DNA of 23,681 nucleotides from Anoxynatronum sp033549305. Its GTDB lineage: Bacteria; Bacillota; Clostridia; Peptostreptococcales; Tindalliaceae. The stretch spans positions 1 through 23,681 of the forward strand of contig JAWSUV010000035.1 in NCBI GenBank assembly GCA_033549305.1, written 5' to 3'. The notes beneath the pieces are model-generated. The model did not search any database. It was not told where the DNA came from and was given only the letters and a program-made list of their open reading frames with translations. Position 1 is the first letter of the stretch. Each line of letters opens with the position of its first letter. Shown here one piece after another: positions 1 through 8,170 of this stretch. The translations under genes were made by a program, and so were the position numbers.

Positions 1-769
1 GGTCGGCCATCATCACAATGGGCCGGCCGTGGCCGGGCACCTGGATCGCTCCCATGGCAATGCCGTCGGAGACGATATCAGCACCTGCCAGGTGTGAGAT
101 GACCGGCCCTTCCAGACGGCAGCCCATCCGGTCACATTCCGTCGTCACCTGGTAGATTTCCCTGTAGAAAGCGGCAACCCCTTCAGGAGAGAAAGAATCT
201 TCCTGAGGGCCGGGCACAACCCGGACCACCACTGGATCCCTGGTTTCAAGGAGTCTGGGTTCCATCCGCCTGCCTGCCAGTGCTTCCAGGGGCATGACCG
301 GTGTCATCAGGGTGATTTCATCTCCCGCTTTCAAAGCTCTGCCCCGGTATCCCCCCAGTTTTCCCCGGGTATAAGTGGATCGGCTGCCCATCAGGAGGGG
401 CACGTCAATCCCCCCGGCGAAGGCGATGCAGCTGCGGCATCCGGAGCGGACACTTTTGAAGCTGATCTGGTCGCCTGCCTGCACCCGCACACTGGTCCAC
501 GCATCCATGGGCTGTCCATTGAGCAGCGGCCCCAGGTCTCCGCCGGTGACAGCCAGGACTGTTTCGCGCTCGATCCGCAGCGCCGGCCCCATCAGGGTCA
601 CTTCCAGCACCGCTTCTCCCCCTTTATTTCCCACCAGGACATTTGACGCCCGGTAAGCATAATCATCCATCACACCGGAAACGGGTACCCCGTACTGCTG
701 ATACCCAATCCGTCCGGCGTCCTGAACTGTGGTCAGCATCCCAGGTTTGATCACCGTGATCTCAGTCAA
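1..769 (-). CDS. pxpC: 5-oxoprolinase subunit C / biotin-dependent carboxyltransferase family protein (KipA), 3' end outside window
   Basis: Reading the minus strand from 769 gives an uninterrupted frame to the left edge, about 256 codons of a protein usually around 300-330 residues long, so the C-terminus is missing. The N-terminus reads MTEITVIKPGMLTTVQDAGR followed by GYQQYGVPVSGVMDDYAYR, and further on GAIQVPGHGRP; these are hallmarks of the KipA/PxpC (AHS2) family. With PxpA and PxpB it forms the ATP-dependent 5-oxoprolinase that opens 5-oxoproline to glutamate; in Bacillus, KipA was also described as antagonist of the KipI kinase inhibitor. The start is TTG at 769-767, chosen because a GGAGGTGA site (782-775) lies five bases upstream and no ATG fits. 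The start overlaps the pxpB stop by 8 bases (TTGACTGA), which implies translational coupling. The family is clear; substrate (oxoproline versus a urea-type compound) is inferred from neighbours. Confidence 0.9.
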   Translation of the reverse strand, partial: MTEITVIKPGMLTTVQDAGRIGYQQYGVPVSGVMDDYAYRASNVLVGNKGGEAVLEVTLMGPALRIERETVLAVTGGDLGPLLNGQPMDAWTSVRVQAGDQISFKSVRSGCRSCIAFAGGIDVPLLMGSRSTYTRGKLGGYRGRALKAGDEITLMTPVMPLEALAGRRMEPRLLETRDPVVVRVVPGPQEDSFSPEGVAAFYREIYQVTTECDRMGCRLEGPVISHLAGADIVSDGIAMGAIQVPGHGRPIVMMAD

Positions 770-1529
770 GGGTCTCACCTCCCGGCAGTGGCGGCGCAGT
801 TTTCGCCAGGGACGCTATGCGGCACTGATAGGACTTGTTCTCCACCGCCGACATAATGCTGTGGCAGTCTTCACTGCTTATCGGTTTAAACCGAATATAA
901 TGACCCGCCTTCAATAAGAAGGGATTTTGTGCGGTCGCCTCAAAAAGTGGCACCGGTGTCCAGCCAATGATCTGCCAGCCGCCGGGGCTGTCGATGGAAT
1001 AAATTCCGGTCTGGCTGCCGGCGATGCCCACGGACCCGCCTTTGATTTTGGTGCGGGGATTGGCCAGCCGGGGCGTCGCAATGCGGGAATCCATTCCACC
1101 CAGATAAGGGAAGCCGGGGGTGAACCCCAGCATGTAGATCAGGTAGTCCCGGCTGCTGTGAATCTCAATGACCTCTTCCGCGGTCAGATGGTTGTGGCGG
1201 GCGACAGTGCCCAGATCCGGTCCCGATTCGCCGCCATACAGGGTGGGAATTTCAATGACTTCGGGCGCCGGCAGTTCCATGTCTTCCAGCTGCTCCGCCA
1301 GTAGCTTCAGCTGGTCGCACAGGTCTTTATAAGGCATGATCCGAGGATTATAATGAATCATCAGGGATCGGTAGGTGGGCACCAGCTCGGTGATGCCGTT
1401 CACAGCCTTCTTTTCCAGCACCAGCTGCATAGCCCGCACCCGGCTGCTGATGGCTTCCGAAATCTCATTTCCGAACTCCATCACCACCGCACTGTCCCCT
1501 GCGGTTAAGATTTTTCCTGGTGTCAGCAT
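762..1529 (-). CDS. pxpB: 5-oxoprolinase subunit B (KipI family)
   Basis: A 255-residue cytoplasmic protein of the AHS1/KipI family, partner of PxpC in ATP-dependent 5-oxoproline cleavage; the Bacillus orthologue was first described as an inhibitor of the sporulation kinase KinA. Family motifs include AGDSAVVMEFG near the start, GFTPGFPYLGGMD in the middle, and the following block with KIKGGSVGIAGSQTGIYS and GGWQIIGWTP. I place the start at the ATG at 1529 because GGGAGG lies nine bases upstream; an in-frame ATG at 1565 would add 12 residues but has only a weak GGAAAGA site. The gene follows the ycsI homologue at close spacing and its last 8 bases overlap pxpC, so the three genes form one operon. 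Length and motifs are normal and no defect is seen. Confidence 0.92.
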   Translation of the reverse strand: MLTPGKILTAGDSAVVMEFGNEISEAISSRVRAMQLVLEKKAVNGITELVPTYRSLMIHYNPRIMPYKDLCDQLKLLAEQLEDMELPAPEVIEIPTLYGGESGPDLGTVARHNHLTAEEVIEIHSSRDYLIYMLGFTPGFPYLGGMDSRIATPRLANPRTKIKGGSVGIAGSQTGIYSIDSPGGWQIIGWTPVPLFEATAQNPFLLKAGHYIRFKPISSEDCHSIMSAVENKSYQCRIASLAKTAPPLPGGETLD

Positions 1530-1583
1530 CGCTGCTGCCTCCCTTTCATTCTGACTCTGCCTCATTCTTTCCGTTACGGCGGT

Positions 1584-2366
1584 TTATTGACGCCGCAGTT
1601 CTTCTCCGGTGATGGTGGTGATGAACATATGCCCCGGGGAATGGGTGATGATCAGTTCCGGTTTTGCGTTTTTCAGTGCCATTTGCGATGTGACGCCGCA
1701 TGCCCAGAAAACAGGCACTTCCCCTTCCCGGATCACCGGCGGGTCACCAAAATCCACCTGCTGCAGATCACGGATCCCGATGGCAGTTGGATCACCAATG
1801 TGGACCGGCGCGCCATGGGCTTTTCGGAAGGGGGCTGTCAGCTCTGCCGCCCGGCGGGCCTGGGCTTCGGACATGGGACGCATGCTGACCACCATCGGGC
1901 CGGAAAAGATGCCGGCAGGGATGGTCTGGATGTTGGTGATGTACATCGGGACGTTTCGGTTCAGTTCGATGTGGCGGACTGGGATCCCAGCCTGCAACAG
2001 GGCTTCTTCGAAGGTAAAGCTGCATCCCAGCAGGAACGTAACCATATCGTTCGTGTAAATGCCGGCAATTTGGTCCACTTCTTCAGCCAGTTCTCCGTGA
2101 CGATAGATCCGGTATTTCGGCACATGGTAACGGATATCCGCCCCGGGACCGGCCAGGGGCAAAAATGGCTGTCCTGGATCCGAAACATCCACCAGCGGAC
2201 AGGGCTTTTCATTCCGGAAACAGAAAAGCAGAAAGTCAAAGGCGTGCTCTTTGGGGATAATCACCACATTGGCCTGGGTATAGGCCGGCGCCAAACCCGC
2301 AGTTGGCTTTCGCCATTCTCCCCGCTGGATCGCCGCCCAGATTTCCGGGACAGTCTGATACATCAT
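1584..2366 (-). CDS. ycsI: Putative hydro-lyase, YcsI / DUF1445 (D-glutamate cyclase-like) family
   Basis: A 260-residue protein that matches the YcsI/DUF1445 family, also annotated as UPF0317 or D-glutamate cyclase-like. Diagnostic stretches are GCSFTFEEALLQAGIPVRHI, RNVPMYITNI and GPMVVSMRPM, and near the C-terminus the ITHSPGHMFIT segment. The mammalian relative DGLUCY converts D-glutamate to 5-oxo-D-proline, which fits a gene next to 5-oxoprolinase subunits; that link is inference. The gene order ycsI-kipI-kipA matches the Bacillus subtilis ycsF-ycsG-ycsI-kipI-kipA-kipR cluster, but the pxpA (LamB/YcsF) partner is not in the window and may lie past the left edge. GGAGGAGG sits seven bases before the ATG at 2366. 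A second ATG follows immediately and could equally be used. Confidence 0.9.
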   Translation of the reverse strand: MMYQTVPEIWAAIQRGEWRKPTAGLAPAYTQANVVIIPKEHAFDFLLFCFRNEKPCPLVDVSDPGQPFLPLAGPGADIRYHVPKYRIYRHGELAEEVDQIAGIYTNDMVTFLLGCSFTFEEALLQAGIPVRHIELNRNVPMYITNIQTIPAGIFSGPMVVSMRPMSEAQARRAAELTAPFRKAHGAPVHIGDPTAIGIRDLQQVDFGDPPVIREGEVPVFWACGVTSQMALKNAKPELIITHSPGHMFITTITGEELRRQ

Positions 2367-2402
2367 CTGGCATCCTCCTCCTGGGTATCACCTGACGAAC
2401 AC

Positions 2403-2432
2403 GTGCCGGCAGCAGGAGAGCCTGGCCGGCAC
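2403..2432 (-). other. Strong hairpin in the presumed leader of the ycsI-pxpBC operon
   Basis: GTGCCGGC (2403-2410) pairs perfectly with GCCGGCAC (2425-2432), and inside this CAGG pairs with CCTG around an AGAG loop, giving a 12-bp two-part stem with a 2-base bulge. No T-run follows on either strand, so this is not a typical intrinsic terminator. It lies about 37 bases before the ycsI start, after a possible -10 box (TACAAT, minus strand, near 2455), so it may be a leader structure or a protein-binding site. Confidence 0.45.
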
Positions 2433-2495
2433 GGATTCGCTGTTCTCATTGTATTGTAGCATTTTCCAGCGGAACGGAAAAGGTGGATGCGCCGG

Positions 2496-3452
2496 TTATT
2501 CCGCCGCCTGTTCCTCCTCGGGCTCCACCGGACCGCCATAGTAATGAGGCACAAAGGTCTGGTCGGTGATGGGCGGCCGGACATAGGCACTTTCATCCTG
2601 ACGCGGCGGCAGCTCAATGGGTTCCGGTGTCAGGTCTTGATAGGGAATCAGGCTCAGCAGGTGGGTGATGCAGTTCAGCCGGGCATGTTTTTTGATGTCT
2701 GCATCCACCACATACCAGGGAGACTGTTTGATATCTGTGTGGGCAAACATTTCATCCTTTGCCCGGGAATAGTCCATCCACCGGCGCCGGGACTCCAGAT
2801 CCATGGGACTCAGTTTCCAGCGTTTGGTGGGGTCGTCAATGCGGTCCTGGAAACGGCGCTCCTGTTCTTCGTCGGAAACAGAGAACCAGTATTTGATGAG
2901 GATGATACCGGAGCGGATGAGCATTTTTTCGAACTCGGGACAGGACCGCAGAAACTCGCGGTATTCCTCTTCCGAACAGAATCCCATGACCCGTTCCACA
3001 CCTGCCCGGTTATACCAGCTGCGGTCAAACAGCACAATTTCACCGGCGGCAGGAAGGCGGGACACATAACGCTGAAAATACCACTGGGTTTTTTCCTTTT
3101 CCGTGGGTGTTGCGAGAGCTTCCACCCGGGCAATCCTGGGATTCAGGCCCTCCGTGATCCGCTTGATCACGCCGCCCTTTCCGGCAGCATCTCTTCCTTC
3201 AAAGACGACCACCACTTTCAGTCCCTGGTTCTTCACCCACTCCTGAAGTTTCACCAGTTCTATCTGCAGACGTCCCAGTTCCTTTTCGTAGTATTTGTTC
3301 CTGATTCGCTTGACCTTCCGGCCGTTTAATTCTATCACTTTATAACGGTTGTCTTTTTTTTCTTCTGTTTCTTCCATTACCTCCGGCTCCTGTGCTGACA
3401 ATTTGTCTTTTTTCTGCTGGTTATGATTCTTGTTCTTCTTTTTCTTGCCCAT
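2496..3452 (-). CDS. ppk2: Polyphosphate kinase 2 (PPK2 family)
   Basis: A cytoplasmic kinase that transfers phosphate between inorganic polyphosphate and nucleotides. The Walker A loop FEGRDAAGKGG (residues about 84-94 from the chosen start) and the lid/Walker B region FDRSWYNRAGVERVMGF (about 142-158) are intact, followed by the family segment IDDPTKRWKLSPMD. This is the single-domain class I architecture. The first 30 residues are lysine-rich and low complexity (GKKKKNKNHNQQKKDK), as in many PPK2 proteins. I chose ATG 3452 (318 residues), preceded by AAAGGGGA. An ATG at 3518 (AAAAGGG upstream) and a TTG at 3572 are in frame, but the TTG would lie within a few bases of the divergent gene. 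Motifs do not tell whether it prefers making ATP, GTP or polyP. The acidic tail EPEEEQAAE is notable. Confidence 0.93.
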   Translation of the reverse strand: MGKKKKNKNHNQQKKDKLSAQEPEVMEETEEKKDNRYKVIELNGRKVKRIRNKYYEKELGRLQIELVKLQEWVKNQGLKVVVVFEGRDAAGKGGVIKRITEGLNPRIARVEALATPTEKEKTQWYFQRYVSRLPAAGEIVLFDRSWYNRAGVERVMGFCSEEEYREFLRSCPEFEKMLIRSGIILIKYWFSVSDEEQERRFQDRIDDPTKRWKLSPMDLESRRRWMDYSRAKDEMFAHTDIKQSPWYVVDADIKKHARLNCITHLLSLIPYQDLTPEPIELPPRQDESAYVRPPITDQTFVPHYYGGPVEPEEEQAAE

Positions 3453-3577
3453 GACCACATCCCCTTTCTCGCCGTTTTCTTCCTGTTCTTTTCCTGTGAA
3501 ATCGGGTAAAGAAATCATATGAACCCTTTTGGGGCCGTTTTCCTGAACCTGATATATGAGAAAAGGAGGCAACTCCC

Positions 3578-4816
3578 ATGACTATTCGAAAATACCTGCC
3601 ATGGATCCTGCTGCTCATCCTGGTTTTTCTCTCCGGATGGGTAGGTGTGCGTTACCTGGTCCCCCGGACCATTTTTGCCCCGGATGATCCAGCTCTAACC
3701 GCTCCAGACGGGGCACCCGCTGCGGCCGTGTCTGACGAGCCTGCGATTTCCGATCCGACTGAGTCGGAAGATTCCGTTGAGGAAGCACCGGAGCCCGGGG
3801 GTGCTGTGGTGGATTTTGATGATCTGGATTTTACCATGGAAGTGCTGGCTGAAAACCTGACCATTCCGTGGGAAATGCTGTACCTGCCGGAAGTCGATGA
3901 CTGGCTCCTTACCCAGCGCAGCGGCGAACTTGTGTCCCTGACTCACGGGACAGTGGCGGTGATTGAGGAAACGGATCATACCGGTGAAGGCGGGCTGCTG
4001 GGCATGGCGGCTCACCCGGATTTCGACGGCAACCGGCTGCTTTATCTCTATACGACCACCCGGTCTGGCAATCAGCTCATCAACCGGGTGCTGCGCTACA
4101 CTTATGAAAACCAGGCACTCAGCGACCGAACCGTCATCCTGGATGACATCCCCGGTGCCCGTTTTCATAACGGCGGCCGGATTGCATTCGGTCCGGACGG
4201 CATGCTCTATGTGACCACCGGCGATGCCGGTGATCCGCCTCTGGCTCAGCGGCAGGATTCCCTGGCCGGCAAAATTCTGCGTCTCACGCCTGAAGGAGCT
4301 GTCCCCGCGGACAATCCCTATCCCGGCAGTCCTGTTTACTCTCTGGGTCACCGCAACCCTCAGGGGATGGCCTGGCACCCGGAAACCGGCGATCTGTACG
4401 CCAGTGAACACGGCCCCACCCAGATGGATGAAGTGAACCTGATTCATCCGGGCGGTAATTACGGCTGGCCGCTGGTGACCTGCGATGAAGCGCCGACAGA
4501 TTATGAGGATCCGATTGCCTGCTACAGCGGGTTTACCCTGGCACCCTCCGGTATGACGTTTTATACTCCTCCGTTCGTCAACGGCACCCATCTGCTGGTG
4601 GCGGGACTGCGGGGCAACCAGGTGCGGCATCTGGCGCTGTCCCCTGATGGTACCGTGATGTCTCAGGAAGTGCTCTTCTCGGACTGGGGCCGCATCCGTG
4701 CAGTCAATGAGCTGGAAGGGGATCTGTACGTGATTACCAACAACCGTGACGGGCGGGGGACTCCTCAGGCCAATGATGACCGGTTCATTCGCCTGCGGGT
4801 GGACCTTCCGGACTAA
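3578..4816 (+). CDS. Membrane-anchored PQQ-dependent sugar dehydrogenase family protein (glucose/sorbosone dehydrogenase-like beta-propeller)
   Basis: A 412-residue extracytoplasmic protein. Residues about 7-23 form one hydrophobic segment without a clear cleavage site, followed by an Ala/Pro/Glu/Asp-rich linker to about residue 80, so it is probably tethered outside the membrane. The rest is a glucose/sorbosone dehydrogenase propeller with ENLTIPWEM, GEGGLLGMAAHPDF, RFHNGGRIAFGPDGMLYVT and SLGHRNPQGMAWHP, then SEHGPTQMDEVN and GGNYGWP. His197 of HNGGRI aligns by motif with the catalytic His of soluble glucose dehydrogenase. Relatives include the Asd/YliI aldose dehydrogenases. The natural substrate, and whether PQQ is actually bound, cannot be read from sequence. 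AAAGGAGG is eight bases before the ATG. It is divergent from ppk2, and its stop lies 25 bases from the convergent diguanylate cyclase gene. Confidence 0.9.
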   Translation: MTIRKYLPWILLLILVFLSGWVGVRYLVPRTIFAPDDPALTAPDGAPAAAVSDEPAISDPTESEDSVEEAPEPGGAVVDFDDLDFTMEVLAENLTIPWEMLYLPEVDDWLLTQRSGELVSLTHGTVAVIEETDHTGEGGLLGMAAHPDFDGNRLLYLYTTTRSGNQLINRVLRYTYENQALSDRTVILDDIPGARFHNGGRIAFGPDGMLYVTTGDAGDPPLAQRQDSLAGKILRLTPEGAVPADNPYPGSPVYSLGHRNPQGMAWHPETGDLYASEHGPTQMDEVNLIHPGGNYGWPLVTCDEAPTDYEDPIACYSGFTLAPSGMTFYTPPFVNGTHLLVAGLRGNQVRHLALSPDGTVMSQEVLFSDWGRIRAVNELEGDLYVITNNRDGRGTPQANDDRFIRLRVDLPD

Positions 4817-4841
4817 GCCAGCCGATCTTTTAGGCTTGATG

Positions 4842-5759
4842 TTATCCTTCGTGAGAAACCATTCGGTCACGCCCCTGTTTCTTTGCCTGATAGAGGGCTT
4901 TGTCCGCCTGAGCCACCAGGTTCTCCCATCCTCCTCTGCCTGCCGGCATCAGGGTGGCCGCGCCAATACTGGCCGTAACATGCGTGTGAGTGGCAGCTCC
5001 CCTGTGGGGAATGGCCAGTTCCTGAATGGCTGCCTGAATGCGCCGGGCAATTTTTTGAGCCCCTGACGCATCAACCCCCGGCAGCACACAGGCAAATTCC
5101 TCACCGCCATAGCGGGCTGCCAAATCACCCGGCCGTTTCAGGCTATCCGCCAGGGTGGCTGCAATTTTCCGCAGACACTCATCCCCCGCAAGATGGCCGT
5201 AGGCATCGTTATAGGGTTTAAAAAAGTCAATATCCACCATCAGCAGCGACAGCGGCTTCCGATCCCGGAAGGCGCGTTTCCATTCGGTTTCAATGGTTTC
5301 ATCAAAACGCCGGCGGTTGGCGATTCCTGTCAGTCCGTCCACATGGCTGGCATTCTTCAGCAGATCCCGGTAGCGCTTCAGTTCCAGATGGTTACGCACC
5401 CGGGCTTTGACAATAGCCGCATTATAGGGTTTGATGATATAGTCGATGGCCCCCATTTCGAGCCCCTTCGCTTCATCCTCATCCAGGTTCAGCGCGGTGA
5501 CGAAGATGATGGGAATATCCCTGGTTTCCGGAGCTCCTTTTAACATCCTGCACACGGTATAGCCATCCACATCAGGCATCATCACATCCAGCAGGATCAG
5601 ATCCGGCGGATGGTCGGAAAAAGCGATCTCCAAAGCTGTTCGGCCGTCGGTGGCCGCCTTGACGTCCACTTCATCCTCCAGTAATTTTTCAAGAATATGG
5701 ACATTGATCGCGCTGTCATCCACGATCAGGACCGTCTGTTTCCCCGCTTTTTCATCCAT
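4842..5759 (-). CDS. Response regulator with GGDEF diguanylate cyclase output (PleD-like)
   Basis: A 305-residue cytoplasmic two-domain regulator. The receiver domain (residues about 8-120) has the acidic pair in VLIVDDS, the phospho-acceptor Asp58 in LILLDVMMP and the conserved Lys in IIKP. A short helical linker leads to a GGDEF domain beginning DGLTGIANRRRFDE and ending ADKALYQAKKQGRD. The active site is GGEEF (218-222), which is competent in this family, and an RxxD inhibitory site (RPGD, 209-212) sits five residues upstream, so product feedback by c-di-GMP is expected. I chose ATG 5759, preceded by GAGAGGTG, over ATG 5777, which has no ribosome binding site. No histidine kinase lies beside it, so the phosphodonor is unknown. 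It is convergent with the PQQ-type gene. Confidence 0.93.
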   Translation of the reverse strand: MDEKAGKQTVLIVDDSAINVHILEKLLEDEVDVKAATDGRTALEIAFSDHPPDLILLDVMMPDVDGYTVCRMLKGAPETRDIPIIFVTALNLDEDEAKGLEMGAIDYIIKPYNAAIVKARVRNHLELKRYRDLLKNASHVDGLTGIANRRRFDETIETEWKRAFRDRKPLSLLMVDIDFFKPYNDAYGHLAGDECLRKIAATLADSLKRPGDLAARYGGEEFACVLPGVDASGAQKIARRIQAAIQELAIPHRGAATHTHVTASIGAATLMPAGRGGWENLVAQADKALYQAKKQGRDRMVSHEG

Positions 5760-5811
5760 CCCGGCACCTCTCTCCATTGGTTCGCCATGTTTGACGCCTG
5801 TGAAACCATAC

Positions 5812-5836
5812 GCGGCAGCGCCGCATTATTTTTTTT
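5812..5836 (+). terminator. Intrinsic terminator-like hairpin, plus strand
   Basis: GCGGC-AGC-GCCGC (5812-5824) followed by ATTA and eight T residues has the form of a rho-independent terminator on the plus strand. The nearest plus-strand gene upstream ends at 4816, about 1 kb away, across the antisense of the diguanylate cyclase gene. The short 5-bp stem and the 3-base loop make it uncertain. Confidence 0.4.
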
Positions 5837-5929
5837 GTCTCTAGTCGCTACATACCACAATCAGAACGATTTTTAACGGACCCGGCCCATTAATCCAAAT
5901 TAAAAACCTTCTGCCGGCCGATCCCATCA

Positions 5930-5959
5930 GCAAAAAGAGCAGACCCGGTGGTCTGCTCT
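5930..5959 (-). terminator. Intrinsic terminator of the beta-propeller gene
   Basis: On the minus strand AGAGCAGACC and GGTCTGCTCT (arms 5950-5959 and 5936-5945) form a perfect 10-bp stem with a 4-base loop, followed directly by a T-run (the T pairs ending the stem continue as TTTTTG). It starts about 40 bases after the stop of the gene ending at 6000 and so separates that gene from the diguanylate cyclase gene downstream. Confidence 0.88.
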
Positions 5960-5999
5960 GGCTGAATTGAGGCTGTTTCCATCATGGCTGTCTCGCTTG

Positions 6000-8060
6000 T
6001 TATTTCAACAAGACTTCGTCCATGAACCGGAAATCCCGCTGGTGATGGCGCTGCACTTTGTAATTGGAAGTGGTGAGCAGAGTGTCTCCCACATAGAGGA
6101 TCCGGTCCACATTTTTTTCCGCGTCATACCAGTAACTACCCGCCTTTAGATAATCCTCACGACTGAGATGGGTAATCGAGGCTTTCAGGGTGAAACCGGT
6201 GTTCAGGTCCAGGCCATACACCTGGGCGCCCTGGAAGGTGAACTGCCCCCACTGCCAGGGGTCGATCTGAGAACCGGCTGGTTTGGTCATGATGGTGATG
6301 GGGAAGGCAATCAGGTTCCGTTCTTTGGAGAAGAGCAGCGCTTTGTGGTTCCAAAGCAGCTCTGATTCCGTGCCGCTGTCCCCGATTTCCAGTTTGAATT
6401 TCTCCACCGGACGGGCCACATCCGTCACATCAAAGACGGCCATTTTGAATCCGCCGGGGATGGCGTTGCCTTTCACGTCATAGACTTCTTTTCCGAAGCC
6501 GATGATGTGGTTGTCGTCGTATGGATGCAGGTAATCGCTGTATCCGGGGATCTTCAGAAAGCCCAGGATTTCGGGGTTAACCGGATCCTGCAGATCGATG
6601 ACGTAAAAGGGGTCAATCTGGCGGAAGGTCACCATGTAGGCCCGGTCGCCCATGAACCGGACAGAGTAGATCCGTTCCGTGGGAGCGATGTCTTCGATCT
6701 GTCCCAGCCGGTTCAGGGCCATGTTCAGCACATAGAGGTGGTTTTTCGATGCGCCTTCATCCGTGCGCCACATCTGTCCCGTGGTGGTGGCGATCCGGAA
6801 GGTCTCCTCGTGTTCATCCATGGAGAACTGGTTCAGGATACGCCCCGGTACCTGACCGGTGGCTGCATGCCTGATGCTGCCTTCTTCCAGGGCAAAACGG
6901 TAAAGCTCGGTGCGGGTTTCGTCTACCCAGCCCCCTCGCGGCATGGGCCAGATCTCCATGGCGGGCGCTTCCCATTTTTCAACGGCGATGTACAGATTCC
7001 CACGGGACGCATAAATGTTCTGACCGCGGCCCAGGAATACTTCCACTTCCGCCGGTTCTGTCAGTTTGTCCAGAGACAGTCCCAGCAGCGTGATGTAGTT
7101 GGGTTCCACCGCGCCGGGGAAATAGCCGATGGCATCGTACGCCACCTGCTGCAGCGCACCGCCGGCGACTGCCGTATCTTTATACACCGGCTGCATTAAG
7201 GCTTCCGCATCCGCCGGCCGTTCCTGCATGATCCAGTAATAGTCAAAATGGCGGTTGGCCACCAGATACAGGTCATTGTCAATTTTTCGGGAGGACAGCA
7301 GGTTGCCTTCCACCGCCACTTCGCGCATCATAACCGGGCTGGCAGGGTTGCTGACATCATACACTTTCAGTGTTGTCACGGCCGGTTCCCACCAGTAAGG
7401 CGGGTAGATCATGGCCCGGTCCATGTCCGGCATCAATTCAGGCAGGGGTGCCGATTCCATCATCATGCCGGTACTGCCGCTTCCTACTCCAGGGGTAACG
7501 GAATCGTACAGGATGGGATCACGGGGCGGTCGGATCATCCAGCCGCTGCCGATGACTACCAGTTTGTTTTCGTCAAGGTACAGTTCCCGGGGAGAAAAAT
7601 ATTCGTCCAGTTCAATCCGGCCCACCAGCTTCATGGCCGCCTCCGGCATCACCTGCAGAATGGCGATATGATCCTGGTTGATGCGGTATAAGTGTTTCCC
7701 GTCCGTTTTTACCTGGTCGCCTTCATCCACCCCCGCCACCTGGATATTGGTGGTGGAAAAGTCGTCCGCTCCTCTGCCGGCAGTATCCATGGAGGCGGCC
7801 GGCGCTTCCGCCGGAGCTGCTTCCAGCGCATTTTCCATCGTGACAGGCATATCGAGGCCATAATACACCTGACGCTGCTTACTGTAATCCTCCAGCAATT
7901 CCTTCAGTTTACTGAAGCTTCCCAAAGTGTCAATGGGTGTCAGTTCTTCCTCCGCTGCCGGTATGACCGGTTCTTCCATCGCCTGGGTCATGGAAAACGG
8001 AACCACCATCAGCGCAATGGCTGACAGTGCCAGAACCCATCCAGTTTGACGCAAGTTCAT
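6000..8060 (-). CDS. Secreted protein with C-terminal beta-propeller domain (Beta_propel family)
   Basis: A 686-residue exported protein. The N-terminus MNLRQTGWVLALSAIALMVV followed by PFSMTQA is a typical signal peptide. After an Ala/Glu/Pro-rich spacer comes the family signature TNIQVAGVDEGDQVKTDGKH (around residues 104-123), then repeated propeller strands up to the C-terminal end. This matches the family described as secreted proteins containing a C-terminal beta-propeller, found in archaea and Bacillota, with no established biochemical role. No catalytic motif is seen; a binding or envelope-scaffold role is only a guess. I chose ATG 8060, preceded by AAGGGAGGG, over ATG 8129, which would bury the signal peptide behind 23 polar residues. 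It lies 110 bases after serA on the same strand, and a strong terminator follows it. I see no convincing promoter of its own, so it may be read from serA. Confidence 0.88.
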   Translation of the reverse strand: MNLRQTGWVLALSAIALMVVPFSMTQAMEEPVIPAAEEELTPIDTLGSFSKLKELLEDYSKQRQVYYGLDMPVTMENALEAAPAEAPAASMDTAGRGADDFSTTNIQVAGVDEGDQVKTDGKHLYRINQDHIAILQVMPEAAMKLVGRIELDEYFSPRELYLDENKLVVIGSGWMIRPPRDPILYDSVTPGVGSGSTGMMMESAPLPELMPDMDRAMIYPPYWWEPAVTTLKVYDVSNPASPVMMREVAVEGNLLSSRKIDNDLYLVANRHFDYYWIMQERPADAEALMQPVYKDTAVAGGALQQVAYDAIGYFPGAVEPNYITLLGLSLDKLTEPAEVEVFLGRGQNIYASRGNLYIAVEKWEAPAMEIWPMPRGGWVDETRTELYRFALEEGSIRHAATGQVPGRILNQFSMDEHEETFRIATTTGQMWRTDEGASKNHLYVLNMALNRLGQIEDIAPTERIYSVRFMGDRAYMVTFRQIDPFYVIDLQDPVNPEILGFLKIPGYSDYLHPYDDNHIIGFGKEVYDVKGNAIPGGFKMAVFDVTDVARPVEKFKLEIGDSGTESELLWNHKALLFSKERNLIAFPITIMTKPAGSQIDPWQWGQFTFQGAQVYGLDLNTGFTLKASITHLSREDYLKAGSYWYDAEKNVDRILYVGDTLLTTSNYKVQRHHQRDFRFMDEVLLK

Positions 8061-8170
8061 GGTAACCCTCCCTTTCCGGGTACAAGATCGATACTCTATT
8101 GTTTCGCTCTTTTTCATAATGGTACCCATTCAGACGCAGGAAGGTGCATGTTGGTTGCATCCTTATTCAT

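Noticed and set aside
1587..2459. 290-codon open frame on the plus strand
   Set aside because: It is the antisense shadow of the ycsI homologue, has no ribosome binding site and shows no domain pattern.
3695..4870. 391-codon minus-strand frame across the PQQ-type gene
   Set aside because: The coding strand has clear propeller motifs and a good ribosome site; the antisense product has an unnatural composition rich in Gln, His, Arg and Pro and lacks a start site.
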